A stretch of 7,400 nt of DNA from Ramlibacter sp. (GTDB taxonomy: Bacteria; Pseudomonadota; Gammaproteobacteria; Burkholderiales; Burkholderiaceae_C): the NCBI GenBank assembly GCA_028292185.1, contig JAQGMT010000136.1:1-7400 (forward strand), written 5' to 3'. Below the pieces are notes generated by a model that was not told the origin of the DNA, did no database searches, and saw only the letters and a list, made by a program, of their open reading frames with translations. Positions 1-7,400 of the stretch are shown here, in pieces; within the stretch, counting starts at the first letter, position 1; each line of letters starts with the position of its first letter. A program made the translations under genes and the position numbers.

Positions 1-1784
<1,784 letters not shown>

Positions 1785-1797
1785 CGAGGGCCATAAG

Positions 1798-1818
1798 AAG
1801 GCCGCCACAGGCGGCCTT
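1798..1818. terminator. Perfect hairpin after clpA, first of two (likely terminator)
   Basis: A 9-bp perfect stem (AAGGCCGCC with GGCGGCCTT) has a 3-nt ACA loop and starts 13 bases after the clpA stop. On the + strand it is followed by only a short T run (TTGT). On the - strand it is followed by CTTCTTAT, which is more U-rich. It may therefore serve mainly as the final stop for the convergent regulator gene on the - strand. Function is inferred from structure and position. Confidence 0.7.
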
Positions 1819-1826
1819 GTCCGTGT

Positions 1827-1857
1827 GGAAAGCCGCCCTTCAGGCGGCTTTCCTCTT
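1827..1857 (+). terminator. Second hairpin with T-rich tail (likely Rho-independent terminator of clpA)
   Basis: An 11-bp perfect stem (GGAAAGCCGCC at 1827-1837 with GGCGGCTTTCC at 1843-1853) has a 5-nt CTTCA loop. It continues into a pyrimidine-rich TCTTTC tail on the + strand, consistent with intrinsic termination of clpA. It lies between convergent genes, and with the hairpin just upstream it would insulate both transcripts. Confidence 0.75.
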
Positions 1858-1883
1858 TCAGGACCCGAGCCCCTATCAGGCTC

Positions 1884-3377
1884 CTAGTCCGGATACTTCA
1901 TTCGCTGGACCAGCGCGTCGAAACGAGGATCGGCGCGCAAGGCCTTCCAGCGCGGATCCAGGCGCAGCCAGACGAGCCAGTGCGAGCGCTCCTCGAATGC
2001 TTTTTCAAGCCACTGAAAGGCTTCATCCTTTTCACCCAGCCCTGCGTGCACCAAGGCAAACCCATAAGCGGTCACGAAACGGCGCGACGACAACTGGTGC
2101 ATTTCACGCAGCATGTCACGCGCGTCCGCGCTCTTTCCCATCACGCCGCTGGTGAATCCTCGGGCCGCCATGAGTACCGGCCATTCGCGCTCGGACTTTT
2201 CCGCATGCGAAGTCTCTTGCATGGCTTCTTCAAGCTTCCCCACTTCGAGCAGTGAGCGGGCGAGCCACAGGTGCGCCAGCGCGAAGTCCGGCTTCATGCC
2301 GAGAACGGCCTGCAATTGCGCAATGGCCTCTTCATATCGGCCCGCGTAATAGTGGTGGAAACCGACGTCGGTGTTGATCGCCAGCGACAGCGGATCGAGC
2401 CGGTGCGCGGTTTCCACCTCGCTTTGGGCTTCGTCCGGCCTGCCGGCGGCACGGAGGTAAACCGCGCGCCACTGGTGCGTGATGGCATCGTTCGGGCTCA
2501 GGTCGAGGGCGCGCTGAAATTCCTCCGCTGCGCCGGCCCAGTCCCAGTCGAAGTAGAACTTGATGTAGGCAAGAGCCGCGTGTGCTTGCGCCAGTGAGGG
2601 GTCCAGCTTCAGCGCCTTGAGCGCGTAGGGCCGGGCGACCGGGAATGTGCTGACCGGGGGCATATGGCCCAGGTAGCCCAAGGTGGTATGGGTATCGGCC
2701 AGCGCCGCGTACGCGAGCGCGAAGTCCGGGTCCAGCTCGACGGCCCGCTCGAAATGGCTTATCGCCCGTTGCAGCCCCGGCTCCGACCTCTGGCTCCACA
2801 GGAACCGGCCTTGTAAGTACTCTTTGTACGCTTCGGCGTTGACCGTGTGAGCGGCCTGAGCCGACGCCTCGTTGCGGTCCGGCTGGGCCATGCGAGCTCC
2901 CGCGCCCAGATCGGCGGCGATGCGATCGTGCACGGCGGGCAGCACCCAGGCTGACACTCCGAGCACCAGTGCCGCCACGCCCACCAGCGCAGCAACATGC
3001 GAACCTTGCATTCGGCGTCGCGGCCTGTTCGGCAGGTGCGTGTGAGGCGCTTGTTCCAGGGTCACAGGCGCGTTGAAGCGGTAGCCTTGTCGAGGAACCG
3101 TTTCGATCCAGTCGCGATCGCCGGACACGGCCAAGGCTTTGCGCAAAGCAGACATGTTGACCGTCAGGTTCACTTCTTCGACCACCAGGCCCGGCCAGAC
3201 CTTTTGCAGCAGCACGTCCTTGGTGAGCAAATGGCCCGCGTCGCTCACCAGGGCCACCAGCATATCGAAGGCCTTTCCGGTGATGGCAACGGGGGCCCCG
3301 CGATGGGAGAGCGAGCGCTCGCGCGGGACGAGTGTGAAGTCGCCGAAGCGGTAAACCTCGCGCTCGTCAGTTGGCAT
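1884..3377 (-). CDS. Membrane-anchored winged-helix transcriptional regulator with TPR domain (CadC/ToxR-like layout)
   Basis: The predicted product is 497 aa. Residues about 8-101 form an OmpR/PhoB-type winged helix (Trans_Reg_C), recognisable from the YRFGDFTLVPRERSL start, the LTKDVLLQKVWPG stretch and the IETVPRQGYRF end. A single hydrophobic segment at about 128-148 follows a basic stretch (RPRRRMQGSH), which suggests an N-in membrane protein. From about 180 to the C terminus there are degenerate TPR repeats (for example 203-235, 266-299, 300-332, 334-367 and 440-465), presumably periplasmic. The tail LRLDPRWKALRADPRFDALVQRM is typical of wHTH-TPR proteins. The protein likely binds DNA from the membrane and senses a signal or partner through the TPR part; its targets are unknown. 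ATG at 3377 was chosen because the winged helix begins directly after it. An in-frame extension to 3680 would overlap the divergent gene and resembles no domain. No strong ribosome binding site is seen. It is divergent from the NTF2-like gene across a 126-bp gap. Confidence 0.88.
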   Translation of the reverse strand: MPTDEREVYRFGDFTLVPRERSLSHRGAPVAITGKAFDMLVALVSDAGHLLTKDVLLQKVWPGLVVEEVNLTVNMSALRKALAVSGDRDWIETVPRQGYRFNAPVTLEQAPHTHLPNRPRRRMQGSHVAALVGVAALVLGVSAWVLPAVHDRIAADLGAGARMAQPDRNEASAQAAHTVNAEAYKEYLQGRFLWSQRSEPGLQRAISHFERAVELDPDFALAYAALADTHTTLGYLGHMPPVSTFPVARPYALKALKLDPSLAQAHAALAYIKFYFDWDWAGAAEEFQRALDLSPNDAITHQWRAVYLRAAGRPDEAQSEVETAHRLDPLSLAINTDVGFHHYYAGRYEEAIAQLQAVLGMKPDFALAHLWLARSLLEVGKLEEAMQETSHAEKSEREWPVLMAARGFTSGVMGKSADARDMLREMHQLSSRRFVTAYGFALVHAGLGEKDEAFQWLEKAFEERSHWLVWLRLDPRWKALRADPRFDALVQRMKYPD

Positions 3378-3387
3378 GGCAAGCCTG

Positions 3388-3462
3388 GCGGGTAATAGGC
3401 GATTTGCAGGAAATAACCAGCAGCTTCGCAGGGACGACCGCGCTGCGGGTAAGCACGATTTT
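3388..3462. repeat. Imperfect direct repeat in the divergent gap (candidate operator)
   Basis: GCGGGTAA occurs at 3388-3395 and again at 3445-3452, 57 bp apart. Each copy is followed, after a short variable stretch, by CGATTT (3400-3405 and 3456-3461). Both copies lie in the 126-bp gap between the wHTH-TPR regulator and the NTF2-like gene. OmpR-type winged helices often bind direct repeats, so these could be binding sites for the neighbouring regulator, but two copies in a GC-rich gap can also arise by chance. No convincing -35/-10 pair was found in the gap. Confidence 0.35.
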
Positions 3463-3492
3463 AGGGGCCGGGATGTGCCGGCGCAAACCCTC

Positions 3493-3498
3493 AAGGAG
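3493..3498 (+). promoter_or_regulatory. Shine-Dalgarno site for the NTF2-like gene
   Basis: AAGGAG lies 5 bases before the ATG at 3504, a near-consensus site that fixes the start. It is the only strong ribosome binding site seen ahead of a gene start in this window. Confidence 0.85.
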
Positions 3499-3503
3499 CT
3501 CAC

Positions 3504-3968
3504 ATGAACCGGATCAAGCAACACTCGCTTTTCATGGCAGTAGCCGCTGCCTGCAGCTTTGCCAACACGGCAGGCGCCGCAACAGAGGACGAGGTGCGCT
3601 CGGCGTTCGAAAAATTCGTGCAGGTTCAGAACGCGCACGACGCGAAGGGGCTGGAGTCGCTCTTGGCCGACTCGGGCCAAGTCCTCTGGATCACCCGCGG
3701 AACGGCAATTTGGGGCCGCGAGGCCGTACTGCAGCGCTTCTCACAGCTTTACCAGGGCACGTGGAAGCTGGAGCCGGAGTGGTCTGCGTTTCGCGTCGTG
3801 CCGCTCGGCGCCGACACGGCGCAACTGGTGGTGCCGGTCCAGTTCACCACGGGCGCTTCCGGACAAACGCCCTCCGTGGCAAGAATGTTCCTGAATCAGA
3901 CCCTGATGAAGACCAGCAGCGGTTGGCGCGTGGTGAGCATCCTGCCGATTGCGGCCGCCGCGCCTTGA
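3504..3968 (+). CDS. Exported NTF2-like (SnoaL/DUF4440 superfamily) protein of unknown function
   Basis: The predicted product is 154 aa. Residues 1-25 form a Sec signal peptide: basic NRIKQH, hydrophobic LFMAVAAACSFA, and a cleavage site after AGA at 23-25. The mature part begins ATEDEVRSAFEKFVQVQNAHDAKGL, typical of the first helices of NTF2-like folds. A middle segment (VLWITRGTAIWGREAVLQRF) and a final strand pair (FLNQTLMKTSSGWRVVSIL) match the DUF4440/SnoaL pattern. Such cone-shaped domains bind small molecules or act as enzymes, but the family name does not set the reaction, and no catalytic residues can be assigned here. Cys17 could be read as a poor lipobox (AAAC), but signal peptidase I cleavage fits better. 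The divergent membrane regulator may control it, or sense a related periplasmic condition; this is inferred from position only. Confidence 0.88.
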   Translation: MNRIKQHSLFMAVAAACSFANTAGAATEDEVRSAFEKFVQVQNAHDAKGLESLLADSGQVLWITRGTAIWGREAVLQRFSQLYQGTWKLEPEWSAFRVVPLGADTAQLVVPVQFTTGASGQTPSVARMFLNQTLMKTSSGWRVVSILPIAAAAP

Positions 3969-3985
3969 GCCGGGTTGCGCCGCGG

Positions 3986-4007
3986 GCCCAGCGCGTCGAT
4001 GCTGGGC
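3986..4007. terminator. GC-rich hairpin between convergent genes (possible terminator)
   Basis: A 7-bp perfect stem (GCCCAGC with GCTGGGC) has an 8-nt loop and lies in the 61-bp gap between the stops of the NTF2-like gene and the HAD gene. There is no T-run on either side, so it would be a weak terminator or simply an RNA 3' end structure. Confidence 0.35.
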
Positions 4008-4029
4008 TGCATCGCACGCCTGTGGATGT

Positions 4030-4782
4030 TCAAGGCTCTGGGCTCGCGGTCTTGCCCAGTGAATCGGACGCCGGCTCGAGCACCGCCAGCAAATCGGAGG
4101 TGGTGCGCAGGATGAGGCCGGCGCCGGCCCGGCGCAGCTCGCTCTCGGTGCCGAAGCCGCACAGCACGCCCACGGTTTGCGCGCCGGCGGAAACGCCGGT
4201 GCGAATGTCGATCGTCGTGTCGCCGATCATCAGGCACTCCTCGGGTTTTACTGCCATGGCCTCGGCGGCGTAGAACAGCGGCTCGGGGTGCGGCTTCATG
4301 CGGCGGGTGGTCTGGGCGCCGACCACGGCCTTGAAGAGGTGGTCCACTTCGTAGTGTTCGAGGAATCGCTGCACGCGCGGCGCGCCGCCGGTGCTGATCG
4401 TGCACATGGGATAGCGGTGCGCAAGCTTTTTCAGCATCTCCCGCACGCCGGCCACCATCTCGTGGGGAACCTCGTCCAGCGCCTCCAGGTTGCGGGTGTT
4501 CGCCGGATCGAGCCCGCGGCGCTTCGCCGCTTGCAGCCGCGTCCGCAGCCGCGACACCGGGGCGTCGAGCCCGAGCCTGTCGAGCAGGGCGTAGGCTGCA
4601 TGCACCGGCGTTTCCGCGCCCATCACCGTTTGCCGGCCGAGGCGCTCTGCGCGTCGTCCGCTGACCATCGGCAGCTTGTCGAGGATGGCCGCGATCTGCG
4701 CCACCAGATGGTCGTCGGTGTCCGCGATCGTTCCGTCCACATCGAAACACAGCGCCCGCACCCGGGCGAGCTCGAGCGCCAT
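4030..4782 (-). CDS. HAD-superfamily phosphatase (phosphoglycolate phosphatase-like)
   Basis: The predicted 250-aa product is a cytoplasmic HAD hydrolase that should remove phosphate from a small metabolite through an aspartyl-phosphate intermediate. Motif I is DVDGT at 14-18, with nucleophile Asp14 and acid/base Asp16. The motif II Ser/Thr is in TISTG (128-132), the motif III Lys is Lys163 in RMKPHPEP, and motif IV is GDTTID (187-192) with the metal-binding acids. The helical insert after motif I (about 21-105) fits a C1 cap, as in Gph-like enzymes, and the size is near the family norm. The substrate cannot be read from sequence; phosphoglycolate is only the best-known option. Its ATG shares one base with the TGA of the upstream EVE gene (TGATG) and has no clear ribosome binding site, so its translation is probably coupled. 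A longer in-frame reading to 5160 runs through the EVE gene in another frame and is not used. Confidence 0.9.
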   Translation of the reverse strand: MALELARVRALCFDVDGTIADTDDHLVAQIAAILDKLPMVSGRRAERLGRQTVMGAETPVHAAYALLDRLGLDAPVSRLRTRLQAAKRRGLDPANTRNLEALDEVPHEMVAGVREMLKKLAHRYPMCTISTGGAPRVQRFLEHYEVDHLFKAVVGAQTTRRMKPHPEPLFYAAEAMAVKPEECLMIGDTTIDIRTGVSAGAQTVGVLCGFGTESELRRAGAGLILRTTSDLLAVLEPASDSLGKTASPEP

Positions 4783-5240
4783 CAGCCGAGCAGTTTCTGA
4801 ACCAGCCGCCAGTGCTTGGGCTCGACCGGCGTGATGGACAGGCGGTTGCCCTTGCGCAGCACGATCAGATCCTCCAGACCCGGCGCGGCGCGCAACTCGG
4901 GCAGGCCGAGCGTGCGCGTCTTGCGCAGCACCTGCACGTCCACCAGCAGCCAGCGTGCTTCGGCGCGCTTGGACGCCGGGTCGTAGTACTTGGATTTCTT
5001 GTCGAACTGGGTCGGATCGGGATAGCAGGGCGACGCGACCCGGGCAAGGCCGACGATCCCCGGCTCGGCGCAGCTGGAGTGATAGAACAGCACGCCGTCG
5101 TCCACCCCCATTCCGTCGCGCATGAAGTTGCGTGCCTGGTAGTTGCGCACTCCCACCCAAGGCACGGTGGCGTTGGGCAGGGCCAATACGTCATCTACCG
5201 AGCATTCGGCCGGTTCCGACTTCATCAACCAATAGTTCAT
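4782..5240 (-). CDS. EVE domain-containing protein
   Basis: The predicted product is 152 aa, and the whole length is one EVE domain, a PUA-like fold. The hallmarks are the N-terminal YWLMKSEP (3-10), WVGVRNYQARNFMRDGMGVDDGVLFYHSS (28-56), the CYPDPT segment (72-77) and the C-terminal RLSITPVEPKHW (133-144). EVE domains are thought to read modified nucleobases in DNA or RNA, using an aromatic cage. No partner enzyme is fused here, so the bacterial role is unknown. ATG at 5240 is preferred because the domain starts directly there; a TTG two codons upstream (5246) is the only near alternative. No Shine-Dalgarno sequence precedes the start. The gene is first in a two-gene operon with the HAD phosphatase and is divergent from panE with only 20 bp between start codons. 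Confidence 0.92.
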   Translation of the reverse strand: MNYWLMKSEPAECSVDDVLALPNATVPWVGVRNYQARNFMRDGMGVDDGVLFYHSSCAEPGIVGLARVASPCYPDPTQFDKKSKYYDPASKRAEARWLLVDVQVLRKTRTLGLPELRAAPGLEDLIVLRKGNRLSITPVEPKHWRLVQKLLG

Positions 5241-5263
5241 GGGCAAATTATCATGCGCCCATG
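5238..5263. promoter_or_regulatory. Candidate bidirectional promoter with leaderless starts for the EVE gene and panE
   Basis: The two start codons sit at the arms of an inverted repeat (CATGGGC at 5238-5244, GCCCATG at 5257-5263), with an AT-rich core between them. On the + strand, TATCAT at 5249-5254 is 5/6 to TATAAT, and its last base is 7 positions from the panE ATG. On the - strand, GATAAT (5252 down to 5247) is also 5/6, and its last base is 7 positions from the EVE ATG. Both mRNAs would thus begin at or next to their start codons, which agrees with the lack of a Shine-Dalgarno sequence on either side. No good -35 was found for either direction. The promoter call is an inference. Confidence 0.5.
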
Positions 5264-6169
5264 ATGCCTTCCTTGAAAGTCGCCGTGATGGGCGCCGGCG
5301 CCGTCGGCTGCTACTACGGCGGCATGCTGGCGCGCGCCGGCCACCCCGTTGTGCTGATCGGGCGCAGCCAGCACGTGGACGCCATCCGCCACGCCGGGCT
5401 GCACATGGAGACGAACACCTTCGACGGGCACATCCGCCTCCAGGCCAGCACCGAGGCCGCGGCGGCGCAAGGTGCCGGGCTCGTCCTGTTCTGCGTCAAG
5501 TCCACCGACACCGAGTCCGCCGGCGCGCAACTGCGTGCGCACCTGTCGCCGGGTGCACTGGTGCTGTGCCTGCAGAACGGCGTCGATAACGCCGACCGAC
5601 TGCGTACGGTGCTGCCGCCGCGGCAGGTCGCGGCTGCGGTGGTCTACGTCGCCAGCGAGATGGCGGGTCCCGGTTACGTCAGGCACCATGGCCGCGGCGA
5701 GCTGGTGATCGAACCTTCGAGCGCGAGCACGGCCGTGGCACAGGCGCTGGTCGGCGCGGGCGTTCCGACCGAGATTTCCGACAACGTGCGCGGCGCCCTC
5801 TGGCTCAAGCTCATCATCAACTGCGCCTACAACGCCTTGTCCGCGATCACGCAGCGCCCTTATGGGGAAGTGGTGGCGGGCGAGGGTGTCAAGGACGTGA
5901 TGCGCGGCGTGGTGGACGAATGCCTGGCCGTTGCGAAAGCGGAGGGAGTCGTCGTCGCAGGGGACGCGCATGCGGCCGTGCGAAAGATCGTCGAATCGAT
6001 GCCCACCCAGTACTCATCGACGGCGCAGGACCTGGCGCGCGGCAAGAGAACCGAGATCGATTACCTCAACGGCCTGGTGGTGCGGCGTGGCGAGGCGCTG
6101 GGCATCGCCACGCCCGCCAACCGGGTGTTGTGGTCGCTGGTGAAACTGCTGGAGTCAAGGGTTCCCTAA
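5261..6169 (+). CDS. panE: 2-dehydropantoate 2-reductase (ketopantoate reductase family)
   Basis: The predicted 302-aa cytoplasmic enzyme should use NADPH to reduce ketopantoate to pantoate in pantothenate (vitamin B5) and CoA synthesis. The N-terminal Rossmann fold has VAVMGAGAVGCYYGG with the GxGxxG loop at 11-16. By alignment from memory with E. coli PanE, Asn106 (LQNG) matches Asn98, Lys183 matches the catalytic Lys176, Asn187 and Asn191 match Asn180 and Asn184, Ser253 matches Ser244, and Glu265 (TEID) matches Glu256. The key residues are therefore all present, and the length matches E. coli PanE (303 aa). Start: ATG at 5261, or the adjacent ATG at 5264, directly before the first strand; no ribosome binding site precedes them. 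An in-frame extension to 5132 would run antisense into the EVE gene and adds nothing recognisable. Related reductases with other 2-oxoacid substrates share this fold, so the exact substrate is probable rather than certain. Confidence 0.9.
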   Translation: MMPSLKVAVMGAGAVGCYYGGMLARAGHPVVLIGRSQHVDAIRHAGLHMETNTFDGHIRLQASTEAAAAQGAGLVLFCVKSTDTESAGAQLRAHLSPGALVLCLQNGVDNADRLRTVLPPRQVAAAVVYVASEMAGPGYVRHHGRGELVIEPSSASTAVAQALVGAGVPTEISDNVRGALWLKLIINCAYNALSAITQRPYGEVVAGEGVKDVMRGVVDECLAVAKAEGVVVAGDAHAAVRKIVESMPTQYSSTAQDLARGKRTEIDYLNGLVVRRGEALGIATPANRVLWSLVKLLESRVP

Positions 6170-6178
6170 AGAGACACC

Positions 6179-6193
6179 GGGAAGCGACTTCCC
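6179..6193. terminator. Small hairpin after panE (possible convergent terminator)
   Basis: A 6-bp perfect stem (GGGAAG with CTTCCC) has a 3-nt CGA loop and begins 10 bases after the panE stop. A second possible stem, CCTGGG at 6192-6197 with CCCAGG at 6211-6216, competes for the same bases and overlaps the end of the convergent lipoprotein gene. No T-run follows, so terminator function is uncertain. Confidence 0.35.
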
Positions 6194-6206
6194 TGGGCGG
6201 CGCTGT

Positions 6207-7217
6207 TTACCCCAGGACCAGAGGCTTCATGGTCGAGCCCCACTGGTTGCCGCCACTTATGTTGGTCTGGGCATTCCAGCAGAACATACCGCGAATGGTC
6301 GGATGCGCCGCCTTGATTGCATTCCACTCACGAAGGCATTCGTCCAGCGTGAGCGCGTTGGTGTAGTCGTAGTTGGCCGAGAAGCCGACAGCGACCTTGC
6401 TGGCATCGCCCAGATGCGCAACCCACTGGTCGGTGTAGTTCTTGAGCGTGTTGGCGGGCTTGAACCCGGAGTAGTCGTAGTACTGGGGCGCCGCGTAGGT
6501 GAGCACACCGGCTTCTGACATGGCCGCGGTGAGGGTGCGGTCCCCGGGTGCATGCTGGGCGTCCGGGTTTGGCGGGCAGGTGACGGCAAAGTTCGAGCCG
6601 TACTGCGCAATCAACTGCTGGCAAATCCAAATCATCTCGCTCGGCGTGGAGCCGATGCCGCCCTCGAAATTGTTGAAGTCGATTCCGTCGACCCCGCCCA
6701 GAGCGGCGTAGATGCTCATGAACGACTTGACGAAGTTCTCGCTCTTGCTGCGCGTGTCGAAGTTGAAGCCGGCACTCGAGCCGCCCACGGTGAGAAGCAC
6801 TTTCTGGCCACGAGCACGCACCTGCTGGATCTTGTCGGCGGAAATCTGCGACTCGCCCATATTGGGCATGTAGAACGTGCCGTCGCCCGTATTGTTGTAG
6901 GTCTCAAATCCACCCACGGGGTCCGTCAGCAGCGGCCCCTGAGGGCGGGCGTGGAATAGGTAGATGACGTTGAAGTCGAGCGGCACATCGGTGATCGGGT
7001 AGCTGGTGTCCCATGCGGTGAAGTAGCACGCCAGGATCTGCGAGGGCAATCCGGGGCCGGAAGGCAAGGCGGGGCTGGCTGGAGCTGCCATGGCCAGGGC
7101 GGATGCCCCGGGCGTCGCAGCATCCGTCGTAGAGCCACCGCCGCCGCCGCCACCGCAACCGGTAAGGACAAAGGCAGCCGCGGCAGAGCTGGAATGCAGG
7201 AAGAGACGTCTTTTCAT
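6207..7217 (-). CDS. GH18-family chitinase-like lipoprotein with altered catalytic motif
   Basis: The predicted product is 336 aa. Residues 1-21 form a lipoprotein signal: MKRR, a hydrophobic stretch, and lipobox LTGC with Cys21. Seven glycines (22-28) and an Ala/Pro/Ser-rich linker to about 58 follow. There is no Asp after the Cys, so outer-membrane sorting is likely. The rest resembles a compact GH18 TIM barrel: ILACYFTAWD (61-70) as strand 1, VLLTVGGSS (140-148) as the SxGG-like strand 3, GGVDGIDFNNFEGG (174-187) as strand 4, APQYYDYS (243-250) as strand 6, and GMFCWN (310-315) with the terminal Trp314. GH18 enzymes cut beta-1,4-N-acetylglucosamine polymers with a DxxDxDxE motif; here Asn182 stands for the third Asp and Glu185 is one residue further on. 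The protein may be a weak or altered enzyme, or a glycan-binding one. ATG at 7217 is set by the signal peptide; no strong ribosome binding site is seen. Confidence 0.82.
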   Translation of the reverse strand: MKRRLFLHSSSAAAAFVLTGCGGGGGGGSTTDAATPGASALAMAAPASPALPSGPGLPSQILACYFTAWDTSYPITDVPLDFNVIYLFHARPQGPLLTDPVGGFETYNNTGDGTFYMPNMGESQISADKIQQVRARGQKVLLTVGGSSAGFNFDTRSKSENFVKSFMSIYAALGGVDGIDFNNFEGGIGSTPSEMIWICQQLIAQYGSNFAVTCPPNPDAQHAPGDRTLTAAMSEAGVLTYAAPQYYDYSGFKPANTLKNYTDQWVAHLGDASKVAVGFSANYDYTNALTLDECLREWNAIKAAHPTIRGMFCWNAQTNISGGNQWGSTMKPLVLG

Positions 7218-7400
7218 TGCTAGGAATGGATGAGGCTTTTCGGGGCAGAGGGCCCGTGCATTGGCCTGTTGAAAGATGAGCTGTGGCTTTGACTGCGCTC
7301 GGGGAACCGGAACGGCCATAAGGCAGATCGGTTGAGTTGGGGCACGGCCTCAGCAAGAGGTTCGGACTGTAGTAGGAGGCGTCCCACAATTCGCAAAGCG
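7218..7400. other. Upstream region of the GH18 lipoprotein gene, no gene recognised
   Basis: These 183 bases should hold the promoter of the lipoprotein gene. Open frames cross the region on the - strand, including an in-frame upstream ATG at 7319, but they give low-complexity or shadow-like protein without a signal peptide at the right place. An AGGAGG-like run near 7374 on the + strand has no start codon behind it within the window. No convincing promoter elements were found. Confidence 0.4.

Noticed and set aside
1980..2597. Several + strand open frames within the regulator gene
   Set aside because: They are antisense to well-patterned TPR repeats and show no recognisable protein features or start signals.
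3378..3680. In-frame N-terminal extension of the wHTH-TPR regulator by 101 residues
   Set aside because: The extension overlaps the divergent NTF2-like gene, which has a signal peptide and a strong ribosome binding site. It has no domain-like pattern, and the winged helix starts just after the ATG at 3377.
3371..4273. Long + strand open frame of about 300 codons
   Set aside because: It crosses the gap, the NTF2-like gene in another frame and the end of the HAD gene. Its composition is that of a GC-rich shadow, and no family is recognisable.
4783..5160. Long upstream extension of the HAD protein, suggesting an EVE-HAD fusion
   Set aside because: The EVE domain is encoded in a different frame. 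The extension reads as Arg/Ala-rich shadow protein, and the HAD fold starts cleanly at the ATG at 4782.
5132..5260. 43-residue N-terminal extension of the ketopantoate reductase
   Set aside because: It is antisense to the start of the EVE gene and lies before the Rossmann strand that normally opens this family. The length from 5261 already matches E. coli PanE.
7141..7153. GCC/GGC repeat near the start of the GH18 lipoprotein gene, a possible unstable repeat
   Set aside because: It encodes the seven glycines after the lipobox Cys, a common flexible tether in lipoproteins of this group. The codons are a mix of GGT and GGC, so it is not a pure tract.

Overview
The window is GC-rich and densely coded, with short intergenic gaps. 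The proteins look like those of a betaproteobacterium, probably order Burkholderiales and possibly Comamonadaceae. That placement rests on overall protein style and codon use, not on a marker gene. No tRNA, rRNA, CRISPR array, insertion sequence or phage gene was seen.

Layout from left to right: (1) the 3' three-quarters of clpA on the + strand, the AAA+ unfoldase of the ClpAP protease, cut by the left edge; (2) two tandem GC-rich hairpins in the convergent gap, good candidates for a two-way terminator; (3) on the - strand, a membrane-anchored regulator with a winged-helix domain, one membrane segment and a TPR domain (CadC/ToxR-like layout); (4) divergently, on the + strand, a small exported NTF2-like (SnoaL/DUF4440) protein with a clear ribosome binding site; (5) on the - strand, a coupled pair in which an EVE-domain protein is followed, with a one-base stop/start overlap, by a HAD-family phosphatase; (6) divergently, on the + strand, a ketopantoate reductase (panE-type); (7) on the - strand, convergent to it, a compact GH18 chitinase-like lipoprotein.

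Most genes here are ordinary accessory or housekeeping genes and do not form one pathway. I see no convincing new multi-gene system. Three points deserve a second look. The EVE and panE start codons are separated by only 20 bp, with no Shine-Dalgarno sequence on either side and a symmetrical AT-rich core, which suggests a bidirectional promoter giving two leaderless mRNAs. The GH18 protein has an altered catalytic motif, with Asn replacing Asp and Glu displaced by one residue. The gap between the membrane regulator and the NTF2-like gene carries a direct repeat that could be an operator.
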